Positions 6,439-13,628 of a DNA stretch of 16,157 nucleotides are shown in pieces. Source of the stretch: Tardiphaga sp. (lineage in GTDB: Bacteria > Pseudomonadota > Alphaproteobacteria > Rhizobiales > Xanthobacteraceae); assembly GCA_028290325.1 (NCBI GenBank), contig JAQGJY010000018.1:1-16157 (forward strand), in the 5' to 3' direction. Position numbers and translations under genes: made by a program. Within the stretch, counting starts at the first letter, position 1; each line of letters starts with the position of its first letter. The notes under the pieces are model-generated. The model worked only from the letters and a program-made list of their open reading frames with translations, had not been told where the DNA came from and did not search any database.

Positions 6439-7401
6439 TCACTCCTCGCGATACTCCCGCAATGTCTGCGCCACCAGCTCGGCGACGGGCAGCACCGCAT
6501 CGACGCCCGACGTCGAATGCCCGCCGCTCCAGATGTCGCGCCAGCGCTTCGGCCGGTTCTCTCGCGCACCGATATCGATGTCCTTGCCGATGTCGATCGC
6601 GCCGCGCTCCGGCAGATCCTCGGGATCAAGTCCCGCCGCGACGATCGACGATCGCAGCATGTTGGTCTGCAAACCGGTAAAAGCTTTCGTCAGCAGAATG
6701 TCATCCGCCGTGCTCGCGACCAGCATATCCTTGTAGCGCTGATCGGCGAGACTCTCCGTAGTTGCGATGAATTTGGTGCCCATGTAAGCGAGGTCGCAGT
6801 CGAGCGCTTGCGCGGCGCGCAGTGCGTGGCCGTCGCAAATGCCGCCGGCGAGCACGATCGGCCCATCGAAGAATTTCCGCACCGCGCGCACGAACACGAA
6901 CGGATTGAGCCAGCCGGTCTGGCCGCCCGCGCCCGCCGTCAGCAGCACGAGCCCATCCGCGCCGGCCTCGGCCGCGCGTTCGGCATGGCGAATGCTCGCG
7001 ACATCGGCGAAGACCAGCGCGCCGGCATCGTGCAGCGGCTTCAGCACGGAGGCGGGCGAGCCGACCGACGTGATCACCAATTCGGGTTGGTGCCGCAGCA
7101 GCACCGCGAGATCGTCGGCGAGTCTGGCGTTAGAGCGGTGCACGATCAGATTCGCGCAGACCGGAGCGACGCGCGCGCCCTTGTCGCGCGCTTGCACGAG
7201 ACGGGAGTCGATCTCGGTCAGCCATTCGTCGAGTTGCGCGGACGTCCGGCAATTGACGGTCGGAAACGAGCCGATCACGCCATTGATGCAGGCCGCGCTG
7301 ACGAGATCGACCCCCGAGACGAGGAACATCGGCGCCGCGATCAGCGGCAGAGTCAGGCGATCGCGCAGCAGCGCGATGCGGTCGATCTTGTTGCTGGTCA
7401 C
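6439..7401 (-). CDS. Nitronate monooxygenase / 2-nitropropane dioxygenase-like FMN protein
   Basis: The 320-residue TIM-barrel protein belongs to the NMO/NPD flavoprotein group, whose members oxidise alkyl nitronates or act as NAD(P)H:quinone reductases or enoyl-type reductases. Visible motifs are LPLIAAPMFLVSG (18-30), GADGLVLLTAGAGGQTG (147-163), PIVLAGGICDG (181-191, FMN phosphate site) and AYMGTKFIATTES (205-217). The catalytic histidine of classical NMOs falls in an AGGHxG segment; here the position is Gln161. A nitronate-oxidising role is therefore uncertain, and a reductase or other FMN enzyme is possible. The start is GTG at 7401 with GAGGAC about 6 bases upstream. It is transcribed divergently from an acyl-CoA synthetase across 112 bp carrying inverted repeats, which suggests common regulation and perhaps a role in acyl-CoA metabolism. 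Confidence 0.88.
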   Translation of the reverse strand: MTSNKIDRIALLRDRLTLPLIAAPMFLVSGVDLVSAACINGVIGSFPTVNCRTSAQLDEWLTEIDSRLVQARDKGARVAPVCANLIVHRSNARLADDLAVLLRHQPELVITSVGSPASVLKPLHDAGALVFADVASIRHAERAAEAGADGLVLLTAGAGGQTGWLNPFVFVRAVRKFFDGPIVLAGGICDGHALRAAQALDCDLAYMGTKFIATTESLADQRYKDMLVASTADDILLTKAFTGLQTNMLRSSIVAAGLDPEDLPERGAIDIGKDIDIGARENRPKRWRDIWSGGHSTSGVDAVLPVAELVAQTLREYREE

Positions 7402-7450
7402 GAAATGTCCTCGCCCGCCAGGCGCGCGTTGCCTCGCGCATCCGTTTTCA

Positions 7451-7492
7451 TGTTATTGTGCAATTGAACATTGGCACGGTCCAAAGCCAATG
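7451..7492. promoter_or_regulatory. Two adjacent inverted repeats in a divergent promoter region (operator candidates)
   Basis: TGTTATTGTGCAATTGAACA (7451-7470) is an imperfect palindrome: TGTT/AACA outer arms and ATTG/CAAT inner arms. Immediately after it, CATTGGC (7469-7475) and GCCAATG (7486-7492) form a perfect 7-bp inverted repeat with a 10-base spacer. Both lie between the divergent flavoprotein and acyl-CoA synthetase genes. A plausible -10 (GTTATT/TTATTG, about 7452-7458) paired with TTGCCT (7429-7434) would overlap the first palindrome, as expected for a repressor site of the TetR or similar kind. No regulator gene is adjacent. Confidence 0.45.
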
Positions 7493-7513
7493 ACAAAAAT
7501 CTGGGAGAGCCCT

Positions 7514-9076
7514 ATGCACAGCGCGCTGAATACGTTTCCGACCGTCGGCAGCCAGGTGCTGCGAACATTGGCGCGCTATCCGGACCGCATCGCCTTCGCG
7601 TGGCCCGGCGGAACGATGAGCTACCGCGCGACGACCGACATGATCGCGCGGTTCCAGAATGTGTTCATGGCACTGAATGCACGGCCCGGCACGCGGGTCG
7701 CGCTGCTCACCGCCAACCGTGCCGATAGCTGGTGCGCCAGCGTCGCCGCGCAATTGTGCCGCTGCGCGATCTCGTCGCTGCATCCGATGGGCTCGTTGCC
7801 GGACCAGATCGACCAGATCGAGGATGCCGGCGCGGAGATCCTGATCGTCGACGCCGACACGTTCCTGGCGCGCGGCGGCGAACTTGCAACGAAAGCGCAG
7901 GGCCTGCGACACGTTTTCACGCTCGGCCGCGCCGATTACGGCGTCGATCTGCTCGCGGCCGCCGAGGCCTGCGGCAGCGCCACCGCGAAGGACTTCGCGC
8001 AGGTCGATGACGACGCGGTGCTGAACTATACCGGCGGCACGACCGGAAAATCGAAGGGCGCGCTGCGCCAGCATCGCCAGGTCGCGGGCTTCGCCAATGC
8101 GGTGCTGTCGGATTTCGAGATTCCGGATCGCCCGAGCTATCTGGTTGTCGCGCCGATCAGTCATGTCGCCGGCACCAAGGTTCTTCCGACCCTGATGCGC
8201 GGCGGCACCGTCCACATGCTCAAGGGGTTCGATCCCGAGGCCGTGCTCAAGACCATCGCGCGCGAAAAGATCAATTTCACTTTGTTCGTGCCGACCATGA
8301 TCTACGTGCTGCTCGATCACCCGGCGATGGACAAGACCGACCTCTCATCGCTCGATCTGCTGCTGTACGGCGCCTCGCCGATGTCGCCGAGCCGGCTTGT
8401 CGAAGGCATCGCGCGAATCGGCCCGGTGTTCTCGCAACTCTATGGCCAGACCGAATGCTATCCGATCTCGGTACTGCGAAAGTCCGACCACGATCCGAAG
8501 CAGCCGGAGCTGTTTCTGTCGTGCGGATTTCCCATCGCGGCTTGCGAGACCAAAATCCTCGATGAAAACGATCAGGAAGTTGCGACCAACGAGGCCGGAG
8601 AAATCTGCGTCCGCGCGCCTCACGTGATGGCGGAATACTGGAAGCGGCCGGAGCAGACCGCCGAGACGCTCAAAAGCGGCTGGCTGCATACCGGCGACAT
8701 CGCGCGCAAGGACGAGCGTGGCTACATGTTCATCCTCGACCGCAAGAAGGATATGATCGTCTCTGGCGGCTTCAACATCTTTCCGCGCGAGATCGAGGAT
8801 GTGTTGTCCACCCATGCCGACGTCGCGATGGTCGCCGTCGTCGGCGTGCCTGACGACAAATGGGGCGAAGCCGTCACCGCCATCGTCGTCGCGCGTCCCG
8901 GCACCCAACCGAGCGCCGAGGCGCTGATCGATCTGGTGAAGCGGCAGAAGGGCTCGGCCCACGCGCCCAAGCACATCAAGTTCGTCACCGAATTGCCGAT
9001 GACCGGCGTCGGCAAGGTCGACAAGAAGGTGCTGAAGGCCGGATTCTGGGTCGGCCGCGACCGCATGGTGGGGTGA
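7514..9076 (+). CDS. Acyl-CoA synthetase (AMP-forming, fatty-acid/aromatic-acid:CoA ligase family)
   Basis: The 520-residue ANL-family enzyme activates a carboxylic acid with ATP to the acyl-adenylate and then to the CoA thioester, in the cytoplasm. Motifs in order: the P-loop NYTGGTTGKSKGA (171-183), APISHVAG (213-220), the A5 motif YGQTE (310-314), the A7 motif GWLHTGDIA (389-397), the A8 hinge ILDRKKDMIVSGGFNIFPRE (407-426), and A10 MTGVGKVDKK with catalytic Lys501. The P-loop has Gly-Gly-Thr-Thr rather than the usual Ser-Gly-Thr-Thr. The acyl chain specificity cannot be read. The ATG at 7514 is chosen for its GGGAGAG site (7503-7509); ATG 7490, eight codons upstream and in frame, is possible but has a poor site and lies in an inverted repeat. 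It is divergent from the NMO-like gene, suggesting a shared regulon. Confidence 0.93.
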   Translation: MHSALNTFPTVGSQVLRTLARYPDRIAFAWPGGTMSYRATTDMIARFQNVFMALNARPGTRVALLTANRADSWCASVAAQLCRCAISSLHPMGSLPDQIDQIEDAGAEILIVDADTFLARGGELATKAQGLRHVFTLGRADYGVDLLAAAEACGSATAKDFAQVDDDAVLNYTGGTTGKSKGALRQHRQVAGFANAVLSDFEIPDRPSYLVVAPISHVAGTKVLPTLMRGGTVHMLKGFDPEAVLKTIAREKINFTLFVPTMIYVLLDHPAMDKTDLSSLDLLLYGASPMSPSRLVEGIARIGPVFSQLYGQTECYPISVLRKSDHDPKQPELFLSCGFPIAACETKILDENDQEVATNEAGEICVRAPHVMAEYWKRPEQTAETLKSGWLHTGDIARKDERGYMFILDRKKDMIVSGGFNIFPREIEDVLSTHADVAMVAVVGVPDDKWGEAVTAIVVARPGTQPSAEALIDLVKRQKGSAHAPKHIKFVTELPMTGVGKVDKKVLKAGFWVGRDRMVG

Positions 9077-9246
9077 ATTCGGTCATTGCGAGACGCGAGT
9101 TCGTTTCGCCTTCCAGACCAGCCCGCGACGGCGGCGAAACCTCCAGCGCATATGCTCCATGCAAAACGACGTTTCGCGGGCGACGCAATTGCCATTACAC
9201 AGAGCGGCGGCGCGCCCCGCGCCTGACAGACGCGAGACGACGCGAT
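9077..9246. other. Intergenic region with inverted repeats upstream of the transporter
   Basis: GTTTCGCC (9103-9110) is complementary to GGCGAAAC (9133-9140). ATTGCG near 9085-9090 and CGCAAT near 9184-9189 form another, distant pair. The opening TCATTGCGAG resembles the start of a dispersed Bradyrhizobium intergenic repeat, here degenerate. I find no terminator T-run after the ligase and no clear promoter for the transporter, so read-through is possible. Confidence 0.35.
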
Positions 9247-10620
9247 ATGGACGCACGGACGACGCCCCCGGCTTTCGATGGATTGCCGACGCGCCAGCGG
9301 CGTTTCGCGGTCGCGGCGATCTTCACGGCGTTGGCAATGTCAGCGCTGGACACCGCGATCGCCAATATCGCGCTGCCGGCGATCGCCGCCGATCTCAAGG
9401 TCAGCGCCGCCGACGTCATTTGGGTCGTCAACGTCTATCAGATCGCGATGGTCGCGACACTGCTGCCGCTGGCGGCGCTCGGCGAGATCGTCGGCCATCA
9501 ACGGCTTTACATGGGCGGGCTGATCCTGTTCACGGCGGCGTCGGCTTTGTGCGCGCTGGCCTGGTCGCTCGAAAGCCTGCTGGTCGCGCGCATTCTTCAG
9601 GGTCTCGGCGCCAGCGGATTGATGAGCGTCAATACCGCCTTGGTGCGCTACATCTATCCGGCACGCATGGCGGGGCGCGGCTTCGGCCACAACGCGCTGG
9701 TGGTCGCGGCGGGCATCACACTGGGACCGACCATCGCCTCGGCGATCCTGTCGGTCGGAACGTGGCCATGGCTGTTCGCGGTCAACCTGCCTTTCGGCAT
9801 TGCCGCTATCATCGTCGGCCTGAGGACGTTGCCGGACATGCCGCGCCAGAGCCATGCGTTCGATCTCATCGGCGCGGCGCTCGCTACAGGCTGCCTCGGC
9901 CTGGTCGTGACGGGCCTCAGCAGCGCCGCGCATCACGCGTCGCCCTGGCTGGTCGCGGCCGAACTCGCGGGCGGCGTCGTTTTGGGCTGGTTGACGATAC
10001 GCCGGCAAGCCGATCATCCCGCACCGATGTTGCCGATCGACCTGTTCAAGCGACCGATGTTCGCGCTGTCAGCGGCGACGGCGATCTGCGCCTTTTCAAT
10101 TCAAGGCCTTGGCTTCGTCGCGTTACCGTTTTATTTCGAGGACATTCTCGGCCGTTCGCAGGTCGAGACCGGCTTTCTCATGACGCCATGGCCGCTGGTG
10201 GTCGCGATCATGGCTCCGATCGCCGGCCTGCTGTCGGATCGCTATCCGGTCGGCATTCTTGGCGGGCTCGGCCTTTTGCTGCTCGGAATCGGCATGACGC
10301 TGTTGGCGATGCTGCCGGCGGATCCCTCGATCATCGACATCGTCTGGCGGATGGCGATCTGCGGCTGCGGCTTTGGTTTCTTCCAAGCCCCGAACATGAA
10401 AGCGCTGATGTCCAGCGCGCCGGCCAGCCGCAGCGGCGGCGCCAGCGGGATTGTCGCCACCGCGCGGCTGACCGGACAGACCACGGGGGCGGCCCTCGCC
10501 GCATTCTGCTTCGGACTCGTCGGTCGCGAGGGCGCGACATTGGCCCTGGCTTTGGGCGCCGGTTTCGCGGTCATCGGCTGCGTGATGAGCGTGTTGCGCA
10601 TGGTAGCCGTCAAGGACTGA
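9247..10620 (+). CDS. DHA2-type MFS efflux transporter (EmrB/QacA family)
   Basis: The 457-residue, strongly hydrophobic protein fits a 12-14-span proton-driven drug or organic-compound exporter of the inner membrane. It begins with the motif-D1-like LDTAIANIALPAIAADL (34-50) in the first membrane span. Motif A is the degenerate LGEIVGHQRLYMGG (78-91). ARILQGLGASGLMS (114-127) corresponds to motif B, with Arg115. AAGITLGPTIASAI (154-167) corresponds to antiporter motif C, and WPWLFAVNLPFGI (173-185) is the typical DHA2 segment that follows it. In motif A, Glu80 stands where the usual Asp is found. There is no membrane-fusion (EmrA) partner nearby, so it probably works alone. The ATG at 9247 is the first that precedes family homology; its ribosome binding site is weak (GAGACGA). 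The substrate is unknown. Confidence 0.92.
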   Translation: MDARTTPPAFDGLPTRQRRFAVAAIFTALAMSALDTAIANIALPAIAADLKVSAADVIWVVNVYQIAMVATLLPLAALGEIVGHQRLYMGGLILFTAASALCALAWSLESLLVARILQGLGASGLMSVNTALVRYIYPARMAGRGFGHNALVVAAGITLGPTIASAILSVGTWPWLFAVNLPFGIAAIIVGLRTLPDMPRQSHAFDLIGAALATGCLGLVVTGLSSAAHHASPWLVAAELAGGVVLGWLTIRRQADHPAPMLPIDLFKRPMFALSAATAICAFSIQGLGFVALPFYFEDILGRSQVETGFLMTPWPLVVAIMAPIAGLLSDRYPVGILGGLGLLLLGIGMTLLAMLPADPSIIDIVWRMAICGCGFGFFQAPNMKALMSSAPASRSGGASGIVATARLTGQTTGAALAAFCFGLVGREGATLALALGAGFAVIGCVMSVLRMVAVKD

Positions 10621-10631
10621 CAGGGATCCAC

Positions 10632-10650
10632 CGTTAACGTCTCGTTGACG
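10632..10650. repeat. Short inverted repeat after the transporter gene
   Basis: CGTTAACG (10632-10639) and CGTTGACG (10643-10650) are complementary at 7 of 8 positions with a 3-base spacer, starting 11 bases after the transporter stop. There is no U-run. The TTGACG inside it (10645-10650) could alternatively be a -35 box for the downstream gene, but no good -10 box follows at 16-18 bases. Confidence 0.3.
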
Positions 10651-10740
10651 AAATAAATCTCGCCGGATGAACGGTAGGTAGCATACGTTTCAATCGTCAT
10701 CCGCTATTCGTCAAAATGGCCTATCGCTTTGTCGTAGGTT

Positions 10741-10798
10741 CGTCGCGACGCAGAAGCGACGTCCAATCGGGTCGTCAGCGGGAATTGGACCGCTTTTT
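10741..10798 (+). terminator. Terminator- or attenuator-like hairpins in the glgA leader
   Basis: CGTCGC (10741-10746) pairs with GCGACG (10756-10761). Directly after it, GTCCAAT (10761-10767) pairs with ATTGGAC (10784-10790), followed 3 bases later by TTTTT (10794-10798). The second hairpin with its T-run resembles a Rho-independent terminator, though its stem is only 7 bp with a large loop. It lies 36 bases before the glgA start. It may end transcripts from the transporter side or act as a leader attenuator. Confidence 0.4.
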
Positions 10799-10834
10799 GC
10801 AAAGCACCATTCGCGACTGGCGCAGGGGCATTTC

Positions 10835-12253
10835 TTGAAAGTTCTGTTTGTTACGTCCGAGATCGACGACTTCGTCCGTGTTGGCGGGCTTGCCGCCGTG
10901 TCGGCGGCGCTGCCTCGGGCGCTGCGGTTGTGGAGTGACGTCCGGGTCATGCTGCCCGGTTATCGGGACGTGGTCGCCCAATTCGACAGCATCGAGATCG
11001 TCGGCAAGTGCCCGGCGCTGGCGGAAATGCCAGCCTGCTCGCTTGGCCTCGCCGCCACGAAAGACGGGCTGCCGATCTACATTCTGCTATGCCCGCAATT
11101 GTATGAGCGCCCCGGCAACCCCTATGGCGACGCCAACGGCCGCGACTGGCCGGACAACGACATCCGTTTCGGGCGTTTCGCCTCGGCCGCGGCCGCCCTC
11201 GCCGCCGGCAATCTCGACAAGAACTGGTCCGCCGATCTGGTCCACGCCAACGACTGGCCGTCGGCTCTGGTGCCAGCCTATCTCGCTTGGAACAAGGTCA
11301 AGCTGCCGACCATCCTGACGATCCATAATCTGGCCTATCAGGGTCTGTTTCCGAAGGAGTCGCTGCGCCGCATCGGTGCGCCGGTCGAATCCTTCCATAT
11401 CGAAGGTCTGGAATTCTACGACAAGCTGTCGTTCCTCAAAGGCGGCATTGTCTATTCCTCGCACCTCACCACCGTCAGCGAAACCTATGCCCGCGAGATC
11501 ACGACGCCGGAACTTGGCTGTGGCCTCGAGGGTCTGCTGCGCCGGCGCTCGGCCGCCCGCGAACTCACCGGCATCCTGAACGGCATCGACGAGAGCTGGG
11601 ATCCCCGCGTCTGCGCCGAGCTGACCAGCCCGTTCGCCGCTGGCGAATGGAAGGCGCGCCGGGCCAATGCCGATCACGTCCGCCAGCGGTTCGGGCTCGC
11701 GATGTCGCGCGGCCCGCTGTTTGGCGTCGTCGCCCGCCTGGTGCACCAAAAAGGCGTTGATCTGGTTCTCGCCGCCGCCGACGCCATTGTCGCGGCCGGC
11801 GGACAGATCGTCGTCACCGGACGCGGCGAAGCCCGCTTCGAGGTCGCGCTGATGGAAGCACAGCGTCGTCGCCCCGGCGCGATTTCCGTCGATATCGGCT
11901 TCAACGACGGCGATGCCCGCAGAATCTTCGCCGGCACCGATTTCACTTTAATGCCGTCACGCTTCGAGCCCTGCGGCCTGAGCCAGATGTACGCGCAGCG
12001 TTTCGGCTCGCTGCCGATCGGACATCAGACCGGCGGCCTCGCCGAGACGATCGACGACGGCAAGACCGGTTTCCTATTCACGCAGCCATCGACAGAATCC
12101 TTCTTGGGCGGCATCTGTCGCGCCTTCGCGACCTTCGGCGCCAAGGACAAGATGAACGGCATGCGCCGTAGGGCGATGTCGAAATCTTTCAGCTGGACGA
12201 TCTCGGCGGACAGCTACAGCGAATTGTATCGCAAGACCGCCCGGGCGGCGTGA
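10835..12253 (+). CDS. glgA: Glycogen synthase (ADP-glucose type, GT5 family)
   Basis: The 472-residue protein is the length of bacterial GlgA (about 475-480). It has the GT5 GT-B layout: an N-terminal start MKVLFVTSEI followed by VRVGGLAAVSAALP (14-27), LVHANDWPSALVPAYL (135-150), TIHNLAYQGLFP (162-173), LTTVSETYA (211-219), ILNGID (247-252), ARLVHQKGVDL (300-310), and the acceptor loop SRFEPCGLSQMYAQRFGSLP (375-394) with Glu378. It transfers glucose from ADP-glucose to the non-reducing end of an alpha-1,4-glucan in the cytoplasm. Lys15 of the KTGGL motif, which contacts ADP-glucose in E. coli GlgA, is Arg15 here. The start is TTG with AGGGG (10824-10828) 6 bases upstream. No glgB, glgC, glgP or glgX lies in the window, so it is either a dispersed gene or a second paralogue. 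Confidence 0.92.
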   Translation: MKVLFVTSEIDDFVRVGGLAAVSAALPRALRLWSDVRVMLPGYRDVVAQFDSIEIVGKCPALAEMPACSLGLAATKDGLPIYILLCPQLYERPGNPYGDANGRDWPDNDIRFGRFASAAAALAAGNLDKNWSADLVHANDWPSALVPAYLAWNKVKLPTILTIHNLAYQGLFPKESLRRIGAPVESFHIEGLEFYDKLSFLKGGIVYSSHLTTVSETYAREITTPELGCGLEGLLRRRSAARELTGILNGIDESWDPRVCAELTSPFAAGEWKARRANADHVRQRFGLAMSRGPLFGVVARLVHQKGVDLVLAAADAIVAAGGQIVVTGRGEARFEVALMEAQRRRPGAISVDIGFNDGDARRIFAGTDFTLMPSRFEPCGLSQMYAQRFGSLPIGHQTGGLAETIDDGKTGFLFTQPSTESFLGGICRAFATFGAKDKMNGMRRRAMSKSFSWTISADSYSELYRKTARAA

Positions 12254-12337
12254 CGCGCCGGCCACACCGGAACCGGGCCATACCGGAACGATCCAATAGC
12301 GGTGGGATTGATCCCGCACCGCAACGGAGATCGTTCG
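12254..12337. other. Short intergenic region with a direct repeat and a small palindrome
   Basis: ACCGGAAC occurs twice (12266-12273 and 12282-12289), 16 bases apart. GGGATTGATCCC (12304-12315) is a perfect 5-bp palindrome with a 2-base centre, just before the ribosome binding site of the hydrolase gene. Their role is unknown. The GGAAC cores are not followed by the CGTT expected of an EcfG-type promoter. Confidence 0.3.
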
Positions 12338-13474
12338 ATGCTTCCTCACGCCAAAGCTAGTCTGCTCACGACGGCGGCCATTATTATCGCGTTCGGCGCG
12401 ACCGCGAACGCACAAAATTCGCCGCCCGCCGCCGCATCGAGCCAGAACGCGCAGCTCGCCAATCCGCCGGCCGACCCCAGCGTCAAGGCCGATCCCGACA
12501 TGGCCAAGGTGCTCGCCGCGCTCGCCGCGCTGGAGCCGAAGCCGATCGAAACGCTGACGCCCGCCGACGCGCGCAAGCAACCGTCCGCCGCCGATGCGCT
12601 GAAGAAGGTCATCAAGGACGAGAGCATCAAGGCCGACCCGCATGCCGGCATCACCGTGTCGAACAGCCGCTTCGCGGACATGGGCAATCTGCGATTGCGC
12701 TACTACACCCCGGCCAATGCGACCAAGGAGTCGAACCTGCCGGTCGTCGCCTATTTCCGGGGTGGCGGCTGGGTGATCGCCGATCTCGACACGTACGACA
12801 CGGCGCCCGCCGCGATCGCGCGCAAAGCGAACGCGATCGTCGTTTCGGTGGATTATCCGATGGCCCCGGAGAACAAATTCCCAGCCGCCCACGACGAAGC
12901 CATCTCAGCCTGGAAATATATCGAGAAGAACGCCAAAAGCTGGGGCGGCGATCCGGCCAAGCTGGCCTTGGTCGGGGAAAGCGCCGGCGGCAATCTCGCG
13001 ATCGCGACCGCGATCGCGGTCCGCGACCAGAAGCTGACGCCGCCGGTCGCGGTGGTCTCGGTCTATCCGGTCGCGGCAACCACGATGGACACACCATCCA
13101 AGAAGGAGGACGCCGCCGCCAAGCCGCTCAACACGCCGATGCTGGCCTGGTTCTTCGACAAGGTGCTGGCCAAGGCCGAAGACAAGGATGACGTGCGGCT
13201 CAATCTCGTCGCCGCCGACCTCAAGGGCCTGCCGCCGGTGACGATCATCCTCGCGCAGATCGATCCATTGCGCTCGGACGGTGAAATGCTGGCGGAGAAA
13301 CTCAAAGGCGCCGGCAATGACGTGACGCAGAAGACCTATTCCGGCGTCACGCATGAGTTCTTCGGCATGGATGCCGTCGTTGCCAAGGCCAACGAGGCCC
13401 AGGATTTCGCCGTCTCGCAGTTGCAAAAGGGTTTCGGTGCTTCGCCGGCGACCACCGGCAACGCAGCGAAGTAA
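12338..13474 (+). CDS. Secreted alpha/beta hydrolase of the hormone-sensitive lipase (family IV) type
   Basis: The 378-residue protein has a signal peptide (1-25, cleavage after ANA) and a polar Ala/Pro-rich linker (26-60). The catalytic domain (about 100-365) shows DYPMAPENKFPAA (172-184), the nucleophile elbow GESAGGN with Ser215, the acid Asp309 in QIDPLRSDGE and the base His339 in GVTHEFFGM. This is the typical family IV esterase order, so it probably hydrolyses short-chain esters in the periplasm or outside. In place of the HGGG oxyanion motif the sequence reads RGGGW (141-145), an Arg for the conserved first His. The ATG at 12338 is chosen because GGAGA (12326-12330) lies 7 bases upstream and the signal peptide starts there. 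The substrate is unknown. Confidence 0.9.
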   Translation: MLPHAKASLLTTAAIIIAFGATANAQNSPPAAASSQNAQLANPPADPSVKADPDMAKVLAALAALEPKPIETLTPADARKQPSAADALKKVIKDESIKADPHAGITVSNSRFADMGNLRLRYYTPANATKESNLPVVAYFRGGGWVIADLDTYDTAPAAIARKANAIVVSVDYPMAPENKFPAAHDEAISAWKYIEKNAKSWGGDPAKLALVGESAGGNLAIATAIAVRDQKLTPPVAVVSVYPVAATTMDTPSKKEDAAAKPLNTPMLAWFFDKVLAKAEDKDDVRLNLVAADLKGLPPVTIILAQIDPLRSDGEMLAEKLKGAGNDVTQKTYSGVTHEFFGMDAVVAKANEAQDFAVSQLQKGFGASPATTGNAAK

Positions 13475-13628
13475 CGCATCGCCTGGGCCGGGTAGCTCGG
13501 CCGTTCAAGAGCTCAGAGCCGGACCGCCGCCGTCGTTTCGACCACAGAGCCGTCATGCCGACGGGCGACTTGAAATCGGCAGGTGAAGGGACAACAATGC
13601 CGCCAATCGAAAAGGCGGGGATTCAGCA
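13475..13628. other. Intergenic region before the MaoC-CitE-ligase cluster
   Basis: This 154-base gap must contain the end of the hydrolase transcript and any promoter of the downstream cluster. Only short stems are visible, for example CCGTC/GACGG around 13551-13565. There is no T-run terminator and no strong -35/-10 pair. Confidence 0.35.

Noticed and set aside
6517..7467. Long plus-strand frame opposite the NMO-like gene
   Set aside because: The minus-strand reading has clear FMN-protein motifs; the plus-strand product has none.
6839..7513. Upstream in-frame extension of the acyl-CoA synthetase
   Set aside because: It lies antisense to the NMO-like gene, and synthetase homology and the ribosome binding site begin at 7514.
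7448..8320. Minus-strand frame opposite the acyl-CoA synthetase
   Set aside because: Antisense shadow; composition rich in Arg, His and Asp without domain motifs.
8860..9246. N-terminal extension of the MFS transporter into the ligase gene
   Set aside because: It overlaps the conserved C-terminal domain of the synthetase in another frame; the transporter homology starts at 9247.
9159..10637. Long alternative plus-strand frame within the transporter gene
   Set aside because: Arg/Gly/Asp-rich out-of-frame product; the overlapping frame has clear membrane spans and DHA2 motifs.
12266..12289. Two GGAAC cores as an EcfG-type stress promoter for the hydrolase
   Set aside because: No CGTT-like -10 element occurs 16-18 bases downstream of either core.
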